A stretch of 64,000 bases of DNA from Yeosuana marina (GCF_011762485.1 NZ_JAAKGI010000001.1:248001-312000); one strand, 5' to 3'. Shown: positions 1 to 9,470, numbered from the stretch's first letter. Translations and numbers: made by a program. Notes: a model not told the origin generated them from the letters alone.

Positions 1-40
1 TATGATGTATTAAAGGATAAAAAATAATAAATATAAACAC

Positions 41-1228
41 ATGAAAACGCTTAACGATTTTAATTTTGAAAACAAAAAAGCTCTTATAAGAGTTGACTTT
101 AATGTGCCTTTAAACGAAAAGTTTGAAGTGACAGATGCAACAAGAATTGTATCAGCAAAACCAACCATTATAAAAATATTGGAAGATGGTGGTAGCTGTA
201 TTTTAATGTCGCATTTGGGGCGCCCAAAAGGAGTACAAGATGAGTTTTCATTACGCCATATTGTTGATAAAGTTGAAGATATTTTAGGTGTTGAAGTTAA
301 ATTTGTAGATGCTTGTGTTGGTGAAAAAGCTGAAGCAGCAGCGGCAGATTTAAAACCAGGTGAAATTTTACTACTTGAAAATCTACGTTTTCATAAGGAA
401 GAAACAGCTGGAGACCTAGAGTTTTCTAAACAGCTTTCTAAATTAGGCGATATTTATGTGAATGATGCCTTTGGAACTGCGCATAGAGCACACGCTTCTA
501 CAACTATTATCGCTCAGTTTTTTCCAGAAAAAAAATGCTTTGGATATTTATTGGCTCAAGAAATTGAAAGTATTGAAAAAGTAATGAAAACAGGCGAAAA
601 ACCCGTTTTAGCAGTGCTTGGAGGTGCAAAAGTGTCTTCAAAAATCACCATTATTGAAAACATTCTTGATAAAGTAGATCACTTAATTATCGGAGGCGGT
701 ATGTCGTTTACCTTTATAAAAGCGCAAGGAGGAAAAATTGGAAATTCTATTTGTGAAGATGACAAACAAGAATTGGCCTTAGAAATTTTAAAACAAGCTA
801 AAGCGAAAAACGTACAGGTACATATTCCTGTAGATGTAGTTGCTGCTGATGCATTTAGTAACGATGCGAATACTCAAATAGTTGACATAACTAATATTCC
901 TGATGGCTGGGAAGGTGTTGATGCCGGGCCAAAATCTATAGCGATGTTTCATGACGTTGTCATGCAAAGCAAAACCATTTTATGGAATGGACCGTTAGGT
1001 GTTTTTGAAATGGAAAAATTTGCAAAAGGAACCATAGAATTAGGAAATTCTATTGCGGAAGCAACAAAAAACGGCGCGTTTTCTTTAGTAGGAGGAGGCG
1101 ACTCGGTAGCGGCTGTAAAACAATTTGGTTTTGAAGATAAAGTAAGTTATGTAAGCACTGGTGGAGGCGCAATGCTAGAAAGCCTTGAAGGAAAAACATT
1201 ACCAGGAATTGCTGCTATTTTAGAATAA
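41..1228 (+). CDS. pgk: Phosphoglycerate kinase
   Basis: This enzyme catalyses the reversible transfer of phosphate between 1,3-bisphosphoglycerate and ADP in cytosolic glycolysis. The 395-residue protein has the family's usual bacterial length and starts directly in the N-domain. Visible motifs are RVDFNVPLN near residue 17, SHLGRPKG near 57, ENLRFHKEE near 113 and [14 protein letters not shown] near 140 (3-phosphoglycerate side). The nucleotide side shows GGAKVSSKI near 194, NGPLGVFE near 315 and GGGDSVAA followed by STGGGAMLE near the C-terminus. No truncation or missing motif was seen. It is followed by an 80-bp gap before the lytic transglycosylase gene. The identification is firm. Confidence 0.98.
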   Translation: MKTLNDFNFENKKALIRVDFNVPLNEKFEVTDATRIVSAKPTIIKILEDGGSCILMSHLGRPKGVQDEFSLRHIVDKVEDILGVEVKFVDACVGEKAEAAAADLKPGEILLLENLRFHKEETAGDLEFSKQLSKLGDIYVNDAFGTAHRAHASTTIIAQFFPEKKCFGYLLAQEIESIEKVMKTGEKPVLAVLGGAKVSSKITIIENILDKVDHLIIGGGMSFTFIKAQGGKIGNSICEDDKQELALEILKQAKAKNVQVHIPVDVVAADAFSNDANTQIVDITNIPDGWEGVDAGPKSIAMFHDVVMQSKTILWNGPLGVFEMEKFAKGTIELGNSIAEATKNGAFSLVGGGDSVAAVKQFGFEDKVSYVSTGGGAMLESLEGKTLPGIAAILE

Positions 1229-1267
1229 AACAATTAAAGTTTTCTATTTAAATTAAAAAATACGATT

Positions 1268-1320
1268 TTCGCAATACCTTCGTTCATTAATAAACTAAAT
1301 TTACCATATGGTATTGCGAA
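1268..1320 (+). promoter_or_regulatory. Perfect 11-bp inverted repeat spanning the start codon of the next gene
   Basis: TTCGCAATACC at 1268-1278 is the exact reverse complement of GGTATTGCGAA at 1310-1320, with a 31-base loop. The right arm begins on the last base of the ATG at 1308-1310. A smaller palindrome, ACCATATGGT at 1303-1312, also covers the start codon. If transcribed from upstream (for example read-through from pgk), the hairpin would occlude the start of the transglycosylase gene. TACCTTCG at 1275-1282 is one base off a -7 box, and a transcript starting there would lack the left arm. The function is inferred; only the symmetry is seen. Confidence 0.5.
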
Positions 1321-2858
1321 TTTTTATTATTTTTTTGATTGCGAATATTGGAGTTTCTTTCGGGCAAACTAAAGACTCTATTCCCTCACAAAAAATGGGG
1401 ACTAATGACTCTTTGGTAGATGGACATATAAACACGAGTCAACCAATTAAAGCCCTTGATAGTCTTACTATAAAAAAGTTATCAGATAACGGCGACACTG
1501 CTTTAATGGACAAAAAGTGGTTGCTAGAGTTAACCAGTAACGATTTGTATGATACCATTTATAAATCTATTGCAGAACAGACTTATGAAGACGTTGATTA
1601 CCCAGAACTCTCTACAGATACTTTAAAAGCAAGACTAAAAAGACTAGACGCTAAAACACCGTTTAACGTAGAGTATAACCCTGGTTTAGAAAGTGTTATA
1701 AAATCGTATTTAAAGCATAGGCGAGGGTCTATACAAAGACTCATAGCATTAAGTTCATTCTATTTCCCCATGTTTGAACGCGAATTAGATAGTTATGATC
1801 TTCCTCTAGAAATTAAATATTTATCCATTGTAGAATCTGCATTAAAACCTAGAGTTAAATCAAGAGTTGGTGCCACGGGTTTATGGCAGTTTATGTATGG
1901 AACAGGTAAAATTTACGGATTGGATGTAAGTAGTTATGTAGACGAACGATGCGATCCTATAAAATCAACCGAAGCTGCGGCAAAATATTTATCAAAATTA
2001 TATGAAATTTTTGGCGATTGGGATTTGGCTTTAGCAGCATATAATTCTGGACCAGGCAACGTTACCAAAGCTATTAGGCGTTCTGGTGGCTATCAAAACT
2101 ATTGGAATATAAGACATAATTTACCTCGTGAAACTGCAGGGTATTTACCAGCATTTTTAGCGACCATGTATATTTTTGAATATGCCGAGGAACACGGTTT
2201 TAAAAAAGCAAAGCCAGAGTTTGCCTATTATGAGACAGATACCATACGAGTAAAACACATGATTACACTCGATCAGGTTTCAGAAGTTACAGGGGTAGAT
2301 ATAGAAGAACTTGAATTTTTAAACCCATCTTATAAATTAGATATCATCCCTTATATTAAAGATGAAAACTATGCATTGCGTTTGCCTAGAGCAGCCATGG
2401 GAACGTTTGTAAACAACGAAGACCAAATTTATGCCTATGTAAAAGCAGAGTTTGATAAACGTGAAAAACCACTACCTCAGTTTTTTGAAGCAGAAAGTAG
2501 AACGAGATATAGGGTGAGGTCTGGAGATTTTTTAGGAAAGATTGCTAGACAATATGGAGTAAGGGTAAGCCAAATAAAACAGTGGAATGGACTTAGAAGC
2601 AATAATATTAGTATTGGCCAACGTTTAACTATTTACCCAAGAAAGCCTTATATACCGCCAAGTTCAACGGCAGCGAAAACAGTAACAAAAAGTACACCTA
2701 CAGGTAATGTAACTATTTATACAGTTAAGGAAGGAGACTCATTATGGAGCATCGCTCAAAAATTTTCTGGAGTTTCTGTTCAAAATATTAAAGATTGGAA
2801 CGATATTAGTGGTACTCATTTGAAACCAGGAATGAAACTCAAAATATCCAAAGGATAA
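1308..2858 (+). CDS. MltD-like membrane/periplasmic lytic transglycosylase with two LysM domains
   Basis: Probably cleaves peptidoglycan glycan strands in the periplasm, leaving 1,6-anhydro-MurNAc ends. A signal peptide covers residues 1-19. The SLT (goose-lysozyme-like) domain spans roughly 150-300, with the catalytic glutamate at E176 in the IVESALKP motif, then GATGLWQFM and, later, LALAAYNSGPGNV. Two LysM peptidoglycan-binding repeats lie at about 401-444 and 471-514, each beginning with a Y-x-V-[RK]-x-GD pattern. The 516-residue length and order (SLT then LysM) fit MltD-type enzymes. The start lies inside an inverted repeat. Neighbours are cell-envelope genes, consistent with a wall-remodelling role. 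Confidence 0.92.
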   Translation: MVLRIFIIFLIANIGVSFGQTKDSIPSQKMGTNDSLVDGHINTSQPIKALDSLTIKKLSDNGDTALMDKKWLLELTSNDLYDTIYKSIAEQTYEDVDYPELSTDTLKARLKRLDAKTPFNVEYNPGLESVIKSYLKHRRGSIQRLIALSSFYFPMFERELDSYDLPLEIKYLSIVESALKPRVKSRVGATGLWQFMYGTGKIYGLDVSSYVDERCDPIKSTEAAAKYLSKLYEIFGDWDLALAAYNSGPGNVTKAIRRSGGYQNYWNIRHNLPRETAGYLPAFLATMYIFEYAEEHGFKKAKPEFAYYETDTIRVKHMITLDQVSEVTGVDIEELEFLNPSYKLDIIPYIKDENYALRLPRAAMGTFVNNEDQIYAYVKAEFDKREKPLPQFFEAESRTRYRVRSGDFLGKIARQYGVRVSQIKQWNGLRSNNISIGQRLTIYPRKPYIPPSSTAAKTVTKSTPTGNVTIYTVKEGDSLWSIAQKFSGVSVQNIKDWNDISGTHLKPGMKLKISKG

Positions 2859-2881
2859 ATTCCTTTTAACTGAAATAAATA

Positions 2882-2942
2882 TGAAATGCTTATCAATACT
2901 CTTAGATAAAAATCGATAAGATGAATTAGGCATTCCATCTGA
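2882..2942. repeat. Palindromic dispersed repeat, copy A
   Basis: This 61-bp intergenic element begins TGAAATGC and ends AGGCATTCCATCTG. The two ends are imperfect inverted repeats, and a second nested pair, CTTATC and GATAAG, lies inside. A clearly related copy sits at 31481-31538, sharing both ends, an internal AATCGA and an ATGA nearby. Both copies lie about 30 bp before a start codon of a forward-strand gene. It may be a REP-like element or a shared regulatory structure; the sequence does not decide. Confidence 0.5.
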
Positions 2943-2970
2943 ATTTTAAAAAACAAATAAATTTAAACAG

Positions 2971-3957
2971 ATGAAAAAAGTTTTTTTAATTGCTGTAGCA
3001 TCTTTGTTAATTACTGCTTGCGGAGACAACAAAACCAAGAAACAAAAATACCTTTCAGATTCTAACGGAAACATTAATAATGTATCTGTTGTAGTTGATA
3101 ACGATTTGTGGGAGGGAAGCGTAGGAGAAGCTATAAGAGGCGTTCTTGCAACTGTTGTAGATGGCTTGCCACAAGACGAGCCCATGTTTAACGTGAACCA
3201 GATTCCGCCAAGTGTATTTTCAGGTTTTGTTACTTACAACAGAACCGTTTTAAAAATTGAACAAGGTAACAAAGCATCTATCAAAATTCTTAATGATGTA
3301 TATGCTAAACCGCAACGTGTAGTTGTGATTTCTGGGCCCTCAAAAAAGGATATTATTAATGAAATTAATACGAATTCAGAACAAATAATTAAGGCTTTTA
3401 AAAGCGAAGAATTAAAAGAAAAACAGCGACAAATCAGTAAATCGCTTCACGATATTAAACCTATAGAAGAAAGCCTGGGACTGAGCATAAAATTCCCAAC
3501 TGCTTACAGAATTGCCAAACAAGACAAGTCGTTCTTTTGGATTCGTAAAGACATTAAAAATGGAACCATGAATTTAATGTTATACGAATTACCGTATGAT
3601 AGCGTACAACAAAGTGATAGTGTGGTAAATCAAATCATTAAAATTAGAGATTCAATTGGTAAAGAGTATATTCCTGGACCAAGTGATGGAACTTATATGA
3701 TTACAGAAAACGCCTATACACCCTTTCATTTTAAAACAACTTTAGATAATAAACCTACTTTAGAAACCAAAGGGATGTGGGAGGTTAAAAATGCCTTTAT
3801 GGCTGGACCATTTATAAATTATTTTATAGATGATAAAGCTCATAACAGATGGGTGGTTGTTGAAGGGTTTGTTTTTGCACCATCAGTTAATAAACGAGAT
3901 TATATGTTTGAACTTGAAGCCATTATTCAATCCATAAAATTAAATAAGGCAGATTAG
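2971..3957 (+). CDS. DUF4837 family lipoprotein
   Basis: A predicted lipoprotein: the N-terminus MKKVFLIAVASLLITACGD carries a lipobox with Cys17. The rest is a soluble, probably periplasmic domain of about 310 residues, recognised as the Bacteroidota-specific DUF4837 family by the segment VVVDNDLWEGSVGEAIR near residue 40 and by the conserved FFWIRKDIKNGT and NRWVVVEGFVFAP segments later. The molecular function of this family is not known. It sits between a LysM transglycosylase and tatA/M23 genes, so a role in the cell envelope is plausible but inferred. It ends at a bidirectional terminator shared with the convergent tatA. Confidence 0.85.
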   Translation: MKKVFLIAVASLLITACGDNKTKKQKYLSDSNGNINNVSVVVDNDLWEGSVGEAIRGVLATVVDGLPQDEPMFNVNQIPPSVFSGFVTYNRTVLKIEQGNKASIKILNDVYAKPQRVVVISGPSKKDIINEINTNSEQIIKAFKSEELKEKQRQISKSLHDIKPIEESLGLSIKFPTAYRIAKQDKSFFWIRKDIKNGTMNLMLYELPYDSVQQSDSVVNQIIKIRDSIGKEYIPGPSDGTYMITENAYTPFHFKTTLDNKPTLETKGMWEVKNAFMAGPFINYFIDDKAHNRWVVVEGFVFAPSVNKRDYMFELEAIIQSIKLNKAD

Positions 3958-3967
3958 TTTTAAACAT

Positions 3968-4001
3968 AAAAAAAAGCCAATACACTGTATTGGCTTTTTT
4001 T
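3968..4001. terminator. Bidirectional intrinsic terminator between DUF4837 gene and tatA
   Basis: A GC-containing stem, GCCAATACA at 3976-3984 with TGTATTGGC at 3986-3994 (working loop three to five bases), is flanked by a run of A on the left and seven T on the right. It therefore ends transcription in both directions, matching the convergent genes on either side. Confidence 0.85.
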
Positions 4002-4015
4002 GTTAATGAATATTA

Positions 4016-4198
4016 TTATTCTTTTTTGTCGTCTTTTTTATCGTCTTCTTTGCTAGCATCTTTAAATTCTTTAATACCACTACCAAGACCTCTCATTAAT
4101 TCCGGGATTTTTTTTCCTCCAAATAATAATAAAACAATCACAACAATTAAAATAATTTGTGGCGCACCAATTACTAACGGTAACATATATAAGTTCAT
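4016..4198 (-). CDS. tatA: Twin-arginine translocase subunit TatA/TatE
   Basis: Small membrane component of the Tat pathway, which exports folded proteins carrying a twin-arginine signal. The 60 residues show the standard plan: an N-terminal transmembrane helix at about 8-25, the hinge [14 protein letters not shown] near 26-39, an amphipathic helix [10 protein letters not shown] and a highly charged acidic/lysine tail. The length and FG-x(2)-K-x-PEL motif are typical of Bacteroidota TatA. It is transcribed against its neighbours and ends at the shared terminator at 3968-4001. tatC is not in this window. Confidence 0.93.
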   Translation of the reverse strand: MNLYMLPLVIGAPQIILIVVIVLLLFGGKKIPELMRGLGSGIKEFKDASKEDDKKDDKKE

Positions 4199-4300
4199 AA
4201 TGTATGTTTTTAATGTGCAAAGTTAGTAATTTAAGTTTAATAATATCGTTTTTAAACATAAGTTTAGCATAAGAGGATGACCTTATGAGATTATTTTATT

Positions 4301-4308
4301 TAATTTTG
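4301..4308 (+). promoter_or_regulatory. Candidate Bacteroidota -7 box for the M23 peptidase gene
   Basis: TAATTTTG matches the TAnnTTTG -7 consensus and lies nine bases before the ATG at 4317, which would give a very short leader. No convincing -33 TTTG was found at the expected spacing, so support is partial. Confidence 0.4.
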
Positions 4309-4316
4309 TTTTCAAC

Positions 4317-5186
4317 ATGAGTGATAAAAAAGAAAAGCAAAAAAAAATAGCCAGAAAACTACTTGACAAGTATCGTTTGGTTATTCTTAATGAAGAGACT
4401 TTTGAAGAACGTCTTTCCTTTAAACTAACGCGGTTAAATGTGTTTGTAATAGCCTCTATATCTACAATAGTTTTGATAGCTTTAACTACTGTTTTAATAG
4501 CATTTACACCGTTAAGAGAATATATTCCAGGGTATTCTTCAACAGCTCTTAAAAGAAAAGCAACAGAATTATACTATAAGACTGATTCGTTGCAACAAAT
4601 TATTTCAACAAACAAACGTTATTATAGCTCTATAAAAAAAGTATTACAGGGCGATGTAAGTGCCGTAGATTTTAACAGAGATTCTATTATTCAAGCTGTA
4701 AAATTAGAGGCTAGTGATGTAGATTTAAATCCTATTGAAGAAGATTCTATTTTAAGAGAAAAAGTAGATAAAGAAGATAAGTACAATTTATTTGAATCGG
4801 CCACATCGGCTTCAAATTTTGTATTATTTCCTCCAGTTAATGGTCCTATTAGCGCGCCTTACAATTTAAAAGAAAAGCATTATGCGGTTGATATTGTGGT
4901 AGCCAAAGACACTCCTGTAAAGGCAACAGCTGATGGTGTTGTCATTTTTGCAGAATGGACAGCAAGCACGGGTTATGTTATTATTATAGAGCATAGTTAT
5001 GGTTTAATTTCGGTATATAAACACAATTCTACTTTAACGAAATCACAGGGTGACTTGGTGAAAGCCGGCGAAGTCATTGCAACAGCAGGAAGTTCAGGAG
5101 AACTTTCTACAGGCCCTCATCTGCATTTCGAATTATGGAATGATGGCTATCCTATTAACCCAACCAATTTTATAGATTTCAAATAA
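4317..5186 (+). CDS. M23 family metallopeptidase, membrane anchored
   Basis: Probable zinc endopeptidase of the LytM/M23 type that cuts peptidoglycan cross-bridges. A charged cytoplasmic N-terminus of about 40 residues precedes one transmembrane segment (about 41-63), then a linker and the C-terminal M23 domain (about 175-285). The zinc ligands appear intact: H188 and D192 in HYAVD, and H268/H270 in HLHFELWNDG. This contrasts with the degenerate M23 protein at 60.7 kb. The stop codon overlaps the next gene's ATG by one base (TAATG), so it is translationally linked to the GH3-like gene. Confidence 0.93.
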   Translation: MSDKKEKQKKIARKLLDKYRLVILNEETFEERLSFKLTRLNVFVIASISTIVLIALTTVLIAFTPLREYIPGYSSTALKRKATELYYKTDSLQQIISTNKRYYSSIKKVLQGDVSAVDFNRDSIIQAVKLEASDVDLNPIEEDSILREKVDKEDKYNLFESATSASNFVLFPPVNGPISAPYNLKEKHYAVDIVVAKDTPVKATADGVVIFAEWTASTGYVIIIEHSYGLISVYKHNSTLTKSQGDLVKAGEVIATAGSSGELSTGPHLHFELWNDGYPINPTNFIDFK

Positions 5187-6679
5187 TGATATCATTAAAA
5201 TCTGCTTTAGCAAAACCGTTTGCAAAATTAATTTATAGCCATATTCAAAAATGGGCTAATAATCCTGTTGAGACGCAGCAAAAGGTTTTTGAAGAACTCA
5301 TAAAGAAGGCTTCAGAAACAACATTCGGTAAAGACCATGACTTTATAAGCATCAATTCTTATGATGAGTTTGTTAAACGTGTTCCTATAAGAGATTATGA
5401 AGATTTAAAACCTTATGTAGAGCAAGTGGTTGCAGGAAAAGAAGATGTTCTTTGGAAAGGAAAGCCTATTTATTTTGCAAAAACATCAGGAACAACCTCG
5501 GGTTCAAAATACATTCCTATTACCAAAGACAGTATGCCGTATCATATTGAGGCGGCAAGAAATGCCATTCTTCTGTATATTCACGAAACGGGCAACAGTA
5601 GGTTTGTCGATGGTAAAATGATTTTTTTACAAGGAAGTCCCATCCTTGAAACAAAAAACGGGATTCAGTTGGGGAGACTTTCTGGAATTGTGGCGCATTA
5701 TGTGCCAAAGTATCTTCAAAAAAACAGAATGCCTTCTTATAAAACTAATTGTATTGAAGATTGGGAAACTAAAGTAGATGCGATTGTTGAGGAAACATTG
5801 CCAGAAAACATGACGATTATTTCGGGTATTCCGTCATGGGTGCAAATGTACTTTGAAAAATTGCAACAAAAGACAGGCAAAAAAGTAGGAGACATTTTTA
5901 AAAATTTTAATTTATTCATTTTTGGAGGGGTTAATTACGAACCATATAGAGCTAAATTTGAAAATCTTATAGGTAGAAAAGTGGATAGTATTGAACTGTA
6001 TCCAGCGAGTGAAGGATTTTTTGCATTTCAAGATAAACAGAATGAAAAAGGCATGTTGTTACAGCTAAACTCAGGCATTTTTTATGAGTTTGTAAAAGCG
6101 GATGATTTTTTCAGTGAGAACCCCAAACGTATTACTATTAAAGATGTAGAATTAGGTGTTAACTATGTGATGATTATTTCAACAAACGCGGGACTTTGGG
6201 CTTACAATATTGGAGACACGGTTGAATTCACCTCATTAAAACCTTACAGAGTGATTGTTTCTGGTAGAATAAAACATTTTATTTCAGCCTTCGGGGAGCA
6301 TGTTATTGGTAAAGAGGTAGAAGAAGCTTTGAAGGAAGCAACACATCGAACAAATATAAGAGTATCGGAATTTACAGTTGCACCGCAGATACATCCAGAA
6401 AAAGGATTGCCGTATCACGAATGGTTTATTGAATTTGAAAATGAACCTGAAGACATGGATGAATTAGCAAAAAAAATAGACCAATCGCTTCAAAAACAAA
6501 ACAGTTATTATTTTGATTTGATACAAGGAAAGGTGTTACAACCCCTAAAAATTACTAAAGTTAAGAAAGACGGATTTCAAGATTATATGAAATCAATAGG
6601 GAAGTTAGGCGGGCAAAATAAATTACCTCGCTTATCCAACGATAGAAAAATTGTTGAGGGTTTTCCGTACATAAATTAA
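5186..6679 (+). CDS. GH3 auxin-responsive-promoter-family acyl-adenylating enzyme
   Basis: This 497-residue protein belongs to the GH3 branch of the ANL (adenylate-forming) superfamily. Plant members conjugate amino acids to acyl hormones; the substrate of bacterial members is not established. The ATP-binding loop AKTSGTTSGSKYIPIT is at about 98-113. Further signature segments are FIFGGVNYEPY near 248 and ELYPASEGFFA near 271. GDTVEFTSL near 348 and SGRIKHFISAFGEHV near 364 follow. It overlaps the M23 gene by one base and is followed 38 bp later by the DUF6909-like gene. A pairing of GH3 and DUF6909-like genes suggests a shared small-molecule pathway, but that is inference. Confidence 0.85.
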   Translation: MISLKSALAKPFAKLIYSHIQKWANNPVETQQKVFEELIKKASETTFGKDHDFISINSYDEFVKRVPIRDYEDLKPYVEQVVAGKEDVLWKGKPIYFAKTSGTTSGSKYIPITKDSMPYHIEAARNAILLYIHETGNSRFVDGKMIFLQGSPILETKNGIQLGRLSGIVAHYVPKYLQKNRMPSYKTNCIEDWETKVDAIVEETLPENMTIISGIPSWVQMYFEKLQQKTGKKVGDIFKNFNLFIFGGVNYEPYRAKFENLIGRKVDSIELYPASEGFFAFQDKQNEKGMLLQLNSGIFYEFVKADDFFSENPKRITIKDVELGVNYVMIISTNAGLWAYNIGDTVEFTSLKPYRVIVSGRIKHFISAFGEHVIGKEVEEALKEATHRTNIRVSEFTVAPQIHPEKGLPYHEWFIEFENEPEDMDELAKKIDQSLQKQNSYYFDLIQGKVLQPLKITKVKKDGFQDYMKSIGKLGGQNKLPRLSNDRKIVEGFPYIN

Positions 6680-6691
6680 CCCAAATAATAG

Positions 6692-6699
6692 TATCTTTG
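6692..6699 (+). promoter_or_regulatory. Candidate -7 box upstream of the DUF6909-like gene
   Basis: TATCTTTG fits TAnnTTTG and lies 18 bases before the ATG at 6718, in the short gap after the GH3-like gene. No good -33 element was found, so this is a partial match. Confidence 0.4.
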
Positions 6700-6717
6700 C
6701 CGAGATAAAAAATAAGT

Positions 6718-8406
6718 ATGAAAGATAAAAAGCATCATGAAAGAACGAGGGCACAGGAAAGCACAAATGCTATTGAACGCATGTATATTACTATGCGTCA
6801 TTTGTTTAATAGAGGCTTTTACAAACCCATGGGTGTTTCTGGGGAAACCTTAAGGCAATCATTATTGCTGTTACGACCAGAAATTTATGGATCTATTGGC
6901 GATGAAAAGGCAGAATTAGAAGGTTTATTGTATGTGATTGACAGACTTCCGCAAGGGATTGAAGAATGTACATTTATCAACTTAACAAGTGATGAGGGAT
7001 ATTCAAACTCTCATTTCAAACCAATAATTCCAGAAAAGCGTCGTCGTAATTGTTACAGAATTGATTCTGAACAAATGAATATTGAAATCACAAGAGGACG
7101 ATCGGAGATTTACGATATTTTAACACATCTTACGTTTCTTTTTATTGAATCGCATAAAATAAGTAAACGTGTTCTTATTGATGACATAGGATCTACGACT
7201 AGAGACTGGATAAAGCTTGAAAATGCAGCCTTATCAAGAAAAAAATTAACACAACCCGAAAGAGAGATCGCCATTACACACATGGCTAATATTTTAGGAA
7301 GAACCTTTAGTGAGTTACAAAGTATTTATGATGATTTTGCAACCCCTTCTCAGCCTGAGAGGTTGTTGCAAATTGTGTATTGGTTAGGAAAATTAGCCAT
7401 TGAAGAACAAATAAACAATAACAAACGCACGGTAACCTTTAGTCCGGTGTTAAGGGAACGATTGGGACACCATATCCATGGTGAAATTTGGGCAAACAAC
7501 ATTAAAGAGGTATTACACAAAAACGGATTATTAGAAAGGCCTATTCATATTATAAGTGCCAATATGCATAGTGTTATGAACACCTTATTTGCCCCCAATG
7601 CTTTAAAAACATTGATATCTAAGAAGACAGCGTTTCAAGTATATGAAGACTTAAGTATTGCTGGAAATAGTGAGCTTCGTAATAAAGTTACGAAGGAAGC
7701 CTTACAAAAAGGAATGATTTTTATTCCAGATACGTCGGGTACTAATATAGATGTTCAGATTTTCGATACAAGTAAAATAGACAGTTCAAAAATTGACATT
7801 CCAACTAATGAAACGGTTTTAAAATCGAATAAACCAGTTATATTGGTTATGGACTATGCCTTTGGCGAACAAGCCTATGAAACCATAGACGAATTATTAA
7901 AACCCTACAAAGCAAAAGGGAAGAAGCAATTTTTAAATGTAGAATCCTTGTCTATAATGGGTAAAGCAGGAATATTAGAAGGTGGGAAAGGCGATATTAT
8001 GATTCCGTCGGCTCATATTTTTGAAGGAACGGCAGACAACTACCCTTTTAAAAACGAATTATCTAAAAAAGATTTAGATGGTCAAGGTGTTAATGTATAT
8101 GAAGGCGCCATGATTACGGTTTTAGGAACCTCACTTCAGAATAAAGATATTTTAAAATTCTTTCACAATTCCACTTGGAGTGTGATTGGATTAGAAATGG
8201 AAGGAGCGCATTATCAAAAAGCGATTCAATCGGCCTCCAAAGTACGGGGCAGTATCAGTCCAGATGTTAAAGTAAGATATGCGTATTACGCCAGTGATAA
8301 TCCTTTAGAAACCGGAGGAACATTGGCTTCAGGAGGCTTAGGAACCTCTGGTGTTAAACCCACATATTTAATTACAAGAAAAATATTAGAACAACTATTT
8401 AACTAA
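6718..8406 (+). CDS. Large cytosolic protein, DUF6909-like, with nucleoside-phosphorylase-like C-terminus
   Basis: A 562-residue soluble protein without signal peptide or membrane segments. I believe it matches the Bacteroidota family DUF6909, but this is from memory of sequence only. The first 270 residues form an alpha-helical region starting with RMYITMRHLFNRGFYKP. The C-terminal half looks Rossmann-like. GKAGILEGGKGDIMIPSAH near 418 and GLEMEGAHYQKA near 491 resemble the phosphate/nucleoside-site segments of PNP/UDP phosphorylases, where an EMEGA motif binds ribose. A purine- or nucleoside-related activity is therefore possible but unproven. It lies directly after the GH3-like gene, and the Wzz-like gene follows 14 bp later. 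Confidence 0.65.
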   Translation: MKDKKHHERTRAQESTNAIERMYITMRHLFNRGFYKPMGVSGETLRQSLLLLRPEIYGSIGDEKAELEGLLYVIDRLPQGIEECTFINLTSDEGYSNSHFKPIIPEKRRRNCYRIDSEQMNIEITRGRSEIYDILTHLTFLFIESHKISKRVLIDDIGSTTRDWIKLENAALSRKKLTQPEREIAITHMANILGRTFSELQSIYDDFATPSQPERLLQIVYWLGKLAIEEQINNNKRTVTFSPVLRERLGHHIHGEIWANNIKEVLHKNGLLERPIHIISANMHSVMNTLFAPNALKTLISKKTAFQVYEDLSIAGNSELRNKVTKEALQKGMIFIPDTSGTNIDVQIFDTSKIDSSKIDIPTNETVLKSNKPVILVMDYAFGEQAYETIDELLKPYKAKGKKQFLNVESLSIMGKAGILEGGKGDIMIPSAHIFEGTADNYPFKNELSKKDLDGQGVNVYEGAMITVLGTSLQNKDILKFFHNSTWSVIGLEMEGAHYQKAIQSASKVRGSISPDVKVRYAYYASDNPLETGGTLASGGLGTSGVKPTYLITRKILEQLFN

Positions 8407-8420
8407 TACACATAAACAAC

Positions 8421-9470
8421 ATGAGTAACGAAGTGCCACAACCACAACAGTCTGAAGAAGTTGATTTAGGACAGTTATTTAAGCTTATCGGAAATGCTTT
8501 CAACCGATTCTTTCAGTTTATAGCTAGTATTTTCAAAGGAATTTTTCATACGATCATTCTGTTTTTATTATTCATTCAAAAGCATATTATAAAATTAGCA
8601 ATTGTTGGTTTTATAGGCTTGGCTATAGGATTTTATTTAGATAGTAATAAAACGCCCGTATATATATCTACAATGGTAGTGGAACCCAACTTTAATAGTG
8701 TTCAACAGCTCTATAATAACGTTAATTTTTATAATGAATTAGCTAATGCGGGAGATTCCACGGCATTGGCGGAAGCTTTGAATATTTCTAAAAAAGAAGC
8801 GGCTACTATAAAAGAGTTTAAGGTAGAATCTTATTCCGATGAAAATCAAAAAGTACAGTTATTTGATAAGTTTGTTAGAAGTTTAGATACAACGACTCAA
8901 AAGACCATAGATATGAAATCATATCTTGAAAATTTCAACTCGTTTGATGCAAGATTTCATACAGTATCTGTTATTGCGACGGATAATGGAATAGCCAAAA
9001 AAATTCAACCAACCATTATCAACTCTATTTCAAGAAACGGTTATTTTAACTTGCAGAAAGAGATTAGTGATACGAATATAAAACTAGAAGATAGTCTTTA
9101 CAGAAAACAAATTACAGAAATAGACTCCTTACAATTACTCTATAAAAAGGTGATGCTTAAAGAAGCAGATCGCCCAATGGAAGGCACTAGTATTAGTTTA
9201 GGGGAGAACGGCGGTAAGGAAAATAAAGAACTGGCGTTAATTAATAAAATGGAACAACTTAAAAATGGCTTAGTTGAACTTAATGAAGAACGCGCCAATA
9301 AATCGAGTATTTTAAATGTAATCTCAGATTTTCCTAGAAAAGGTGTTAAAGTAAAAGGAATTTTAAAAAGTTATAAGTTTTTGGTTCCTGCTTCGTTGTT
9401 AGTATTAACGCTTTTAATTTTAAGTTTGTTATCACTGAACACCTATCTTAAGAATTACAGAAAAGAGTAA
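8421..9470 (+). CDS. Wzz-like polysaccharide chain-length determinant
   Basis: The protein has the two-membrane-segment topology of polysaccharide co-polymerases: transmembrane helix one at about 55-75, a periplasmic region of about 245 residues predicted to be mostly helical, and transmembrane helix two at about 322-342 near the C-terminus. The proline/glutamine-rich N-terminus is cytoplasmic. No Walker motifs are present, so there is no fused tyrosine kinase. It opens the nucleotide-sugar operon, six bases before rmlB, which supports a role in setting glycan chain length. The sequence itself is divergent, so the assignment rests on topology and context. Confidence 0.7.
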   Translation: MSNEVPQPQQSEEVDLGQLFKLIGNAFNRFFQFIASIFKGIFHTIILFLLFIQKHIIKLAIVGFIGLAIGFYLDSNKTPVYISTMVVEPNFNSVQQLYNNVNFYNELANAGDSTALAEALNISKKEAATIKEFKVESYSDENQKVQLFDKFVRSLDTTTQKTIDMKSYLENFNSFDARFHTVSVIATDNGIAKKIQPTIINSISRNGYFNLQKEISDTNIKLEDSLYRKQITEIDSLQLLYKKVMLKEADRPMEGTSISLGENGGKENKELALINKMEQLKNGLVELNEERANKSSILNVISDFPRKGVKVKGILKSYKFLVPASLLVLTLLILSLLSLNTYLKNYRKE

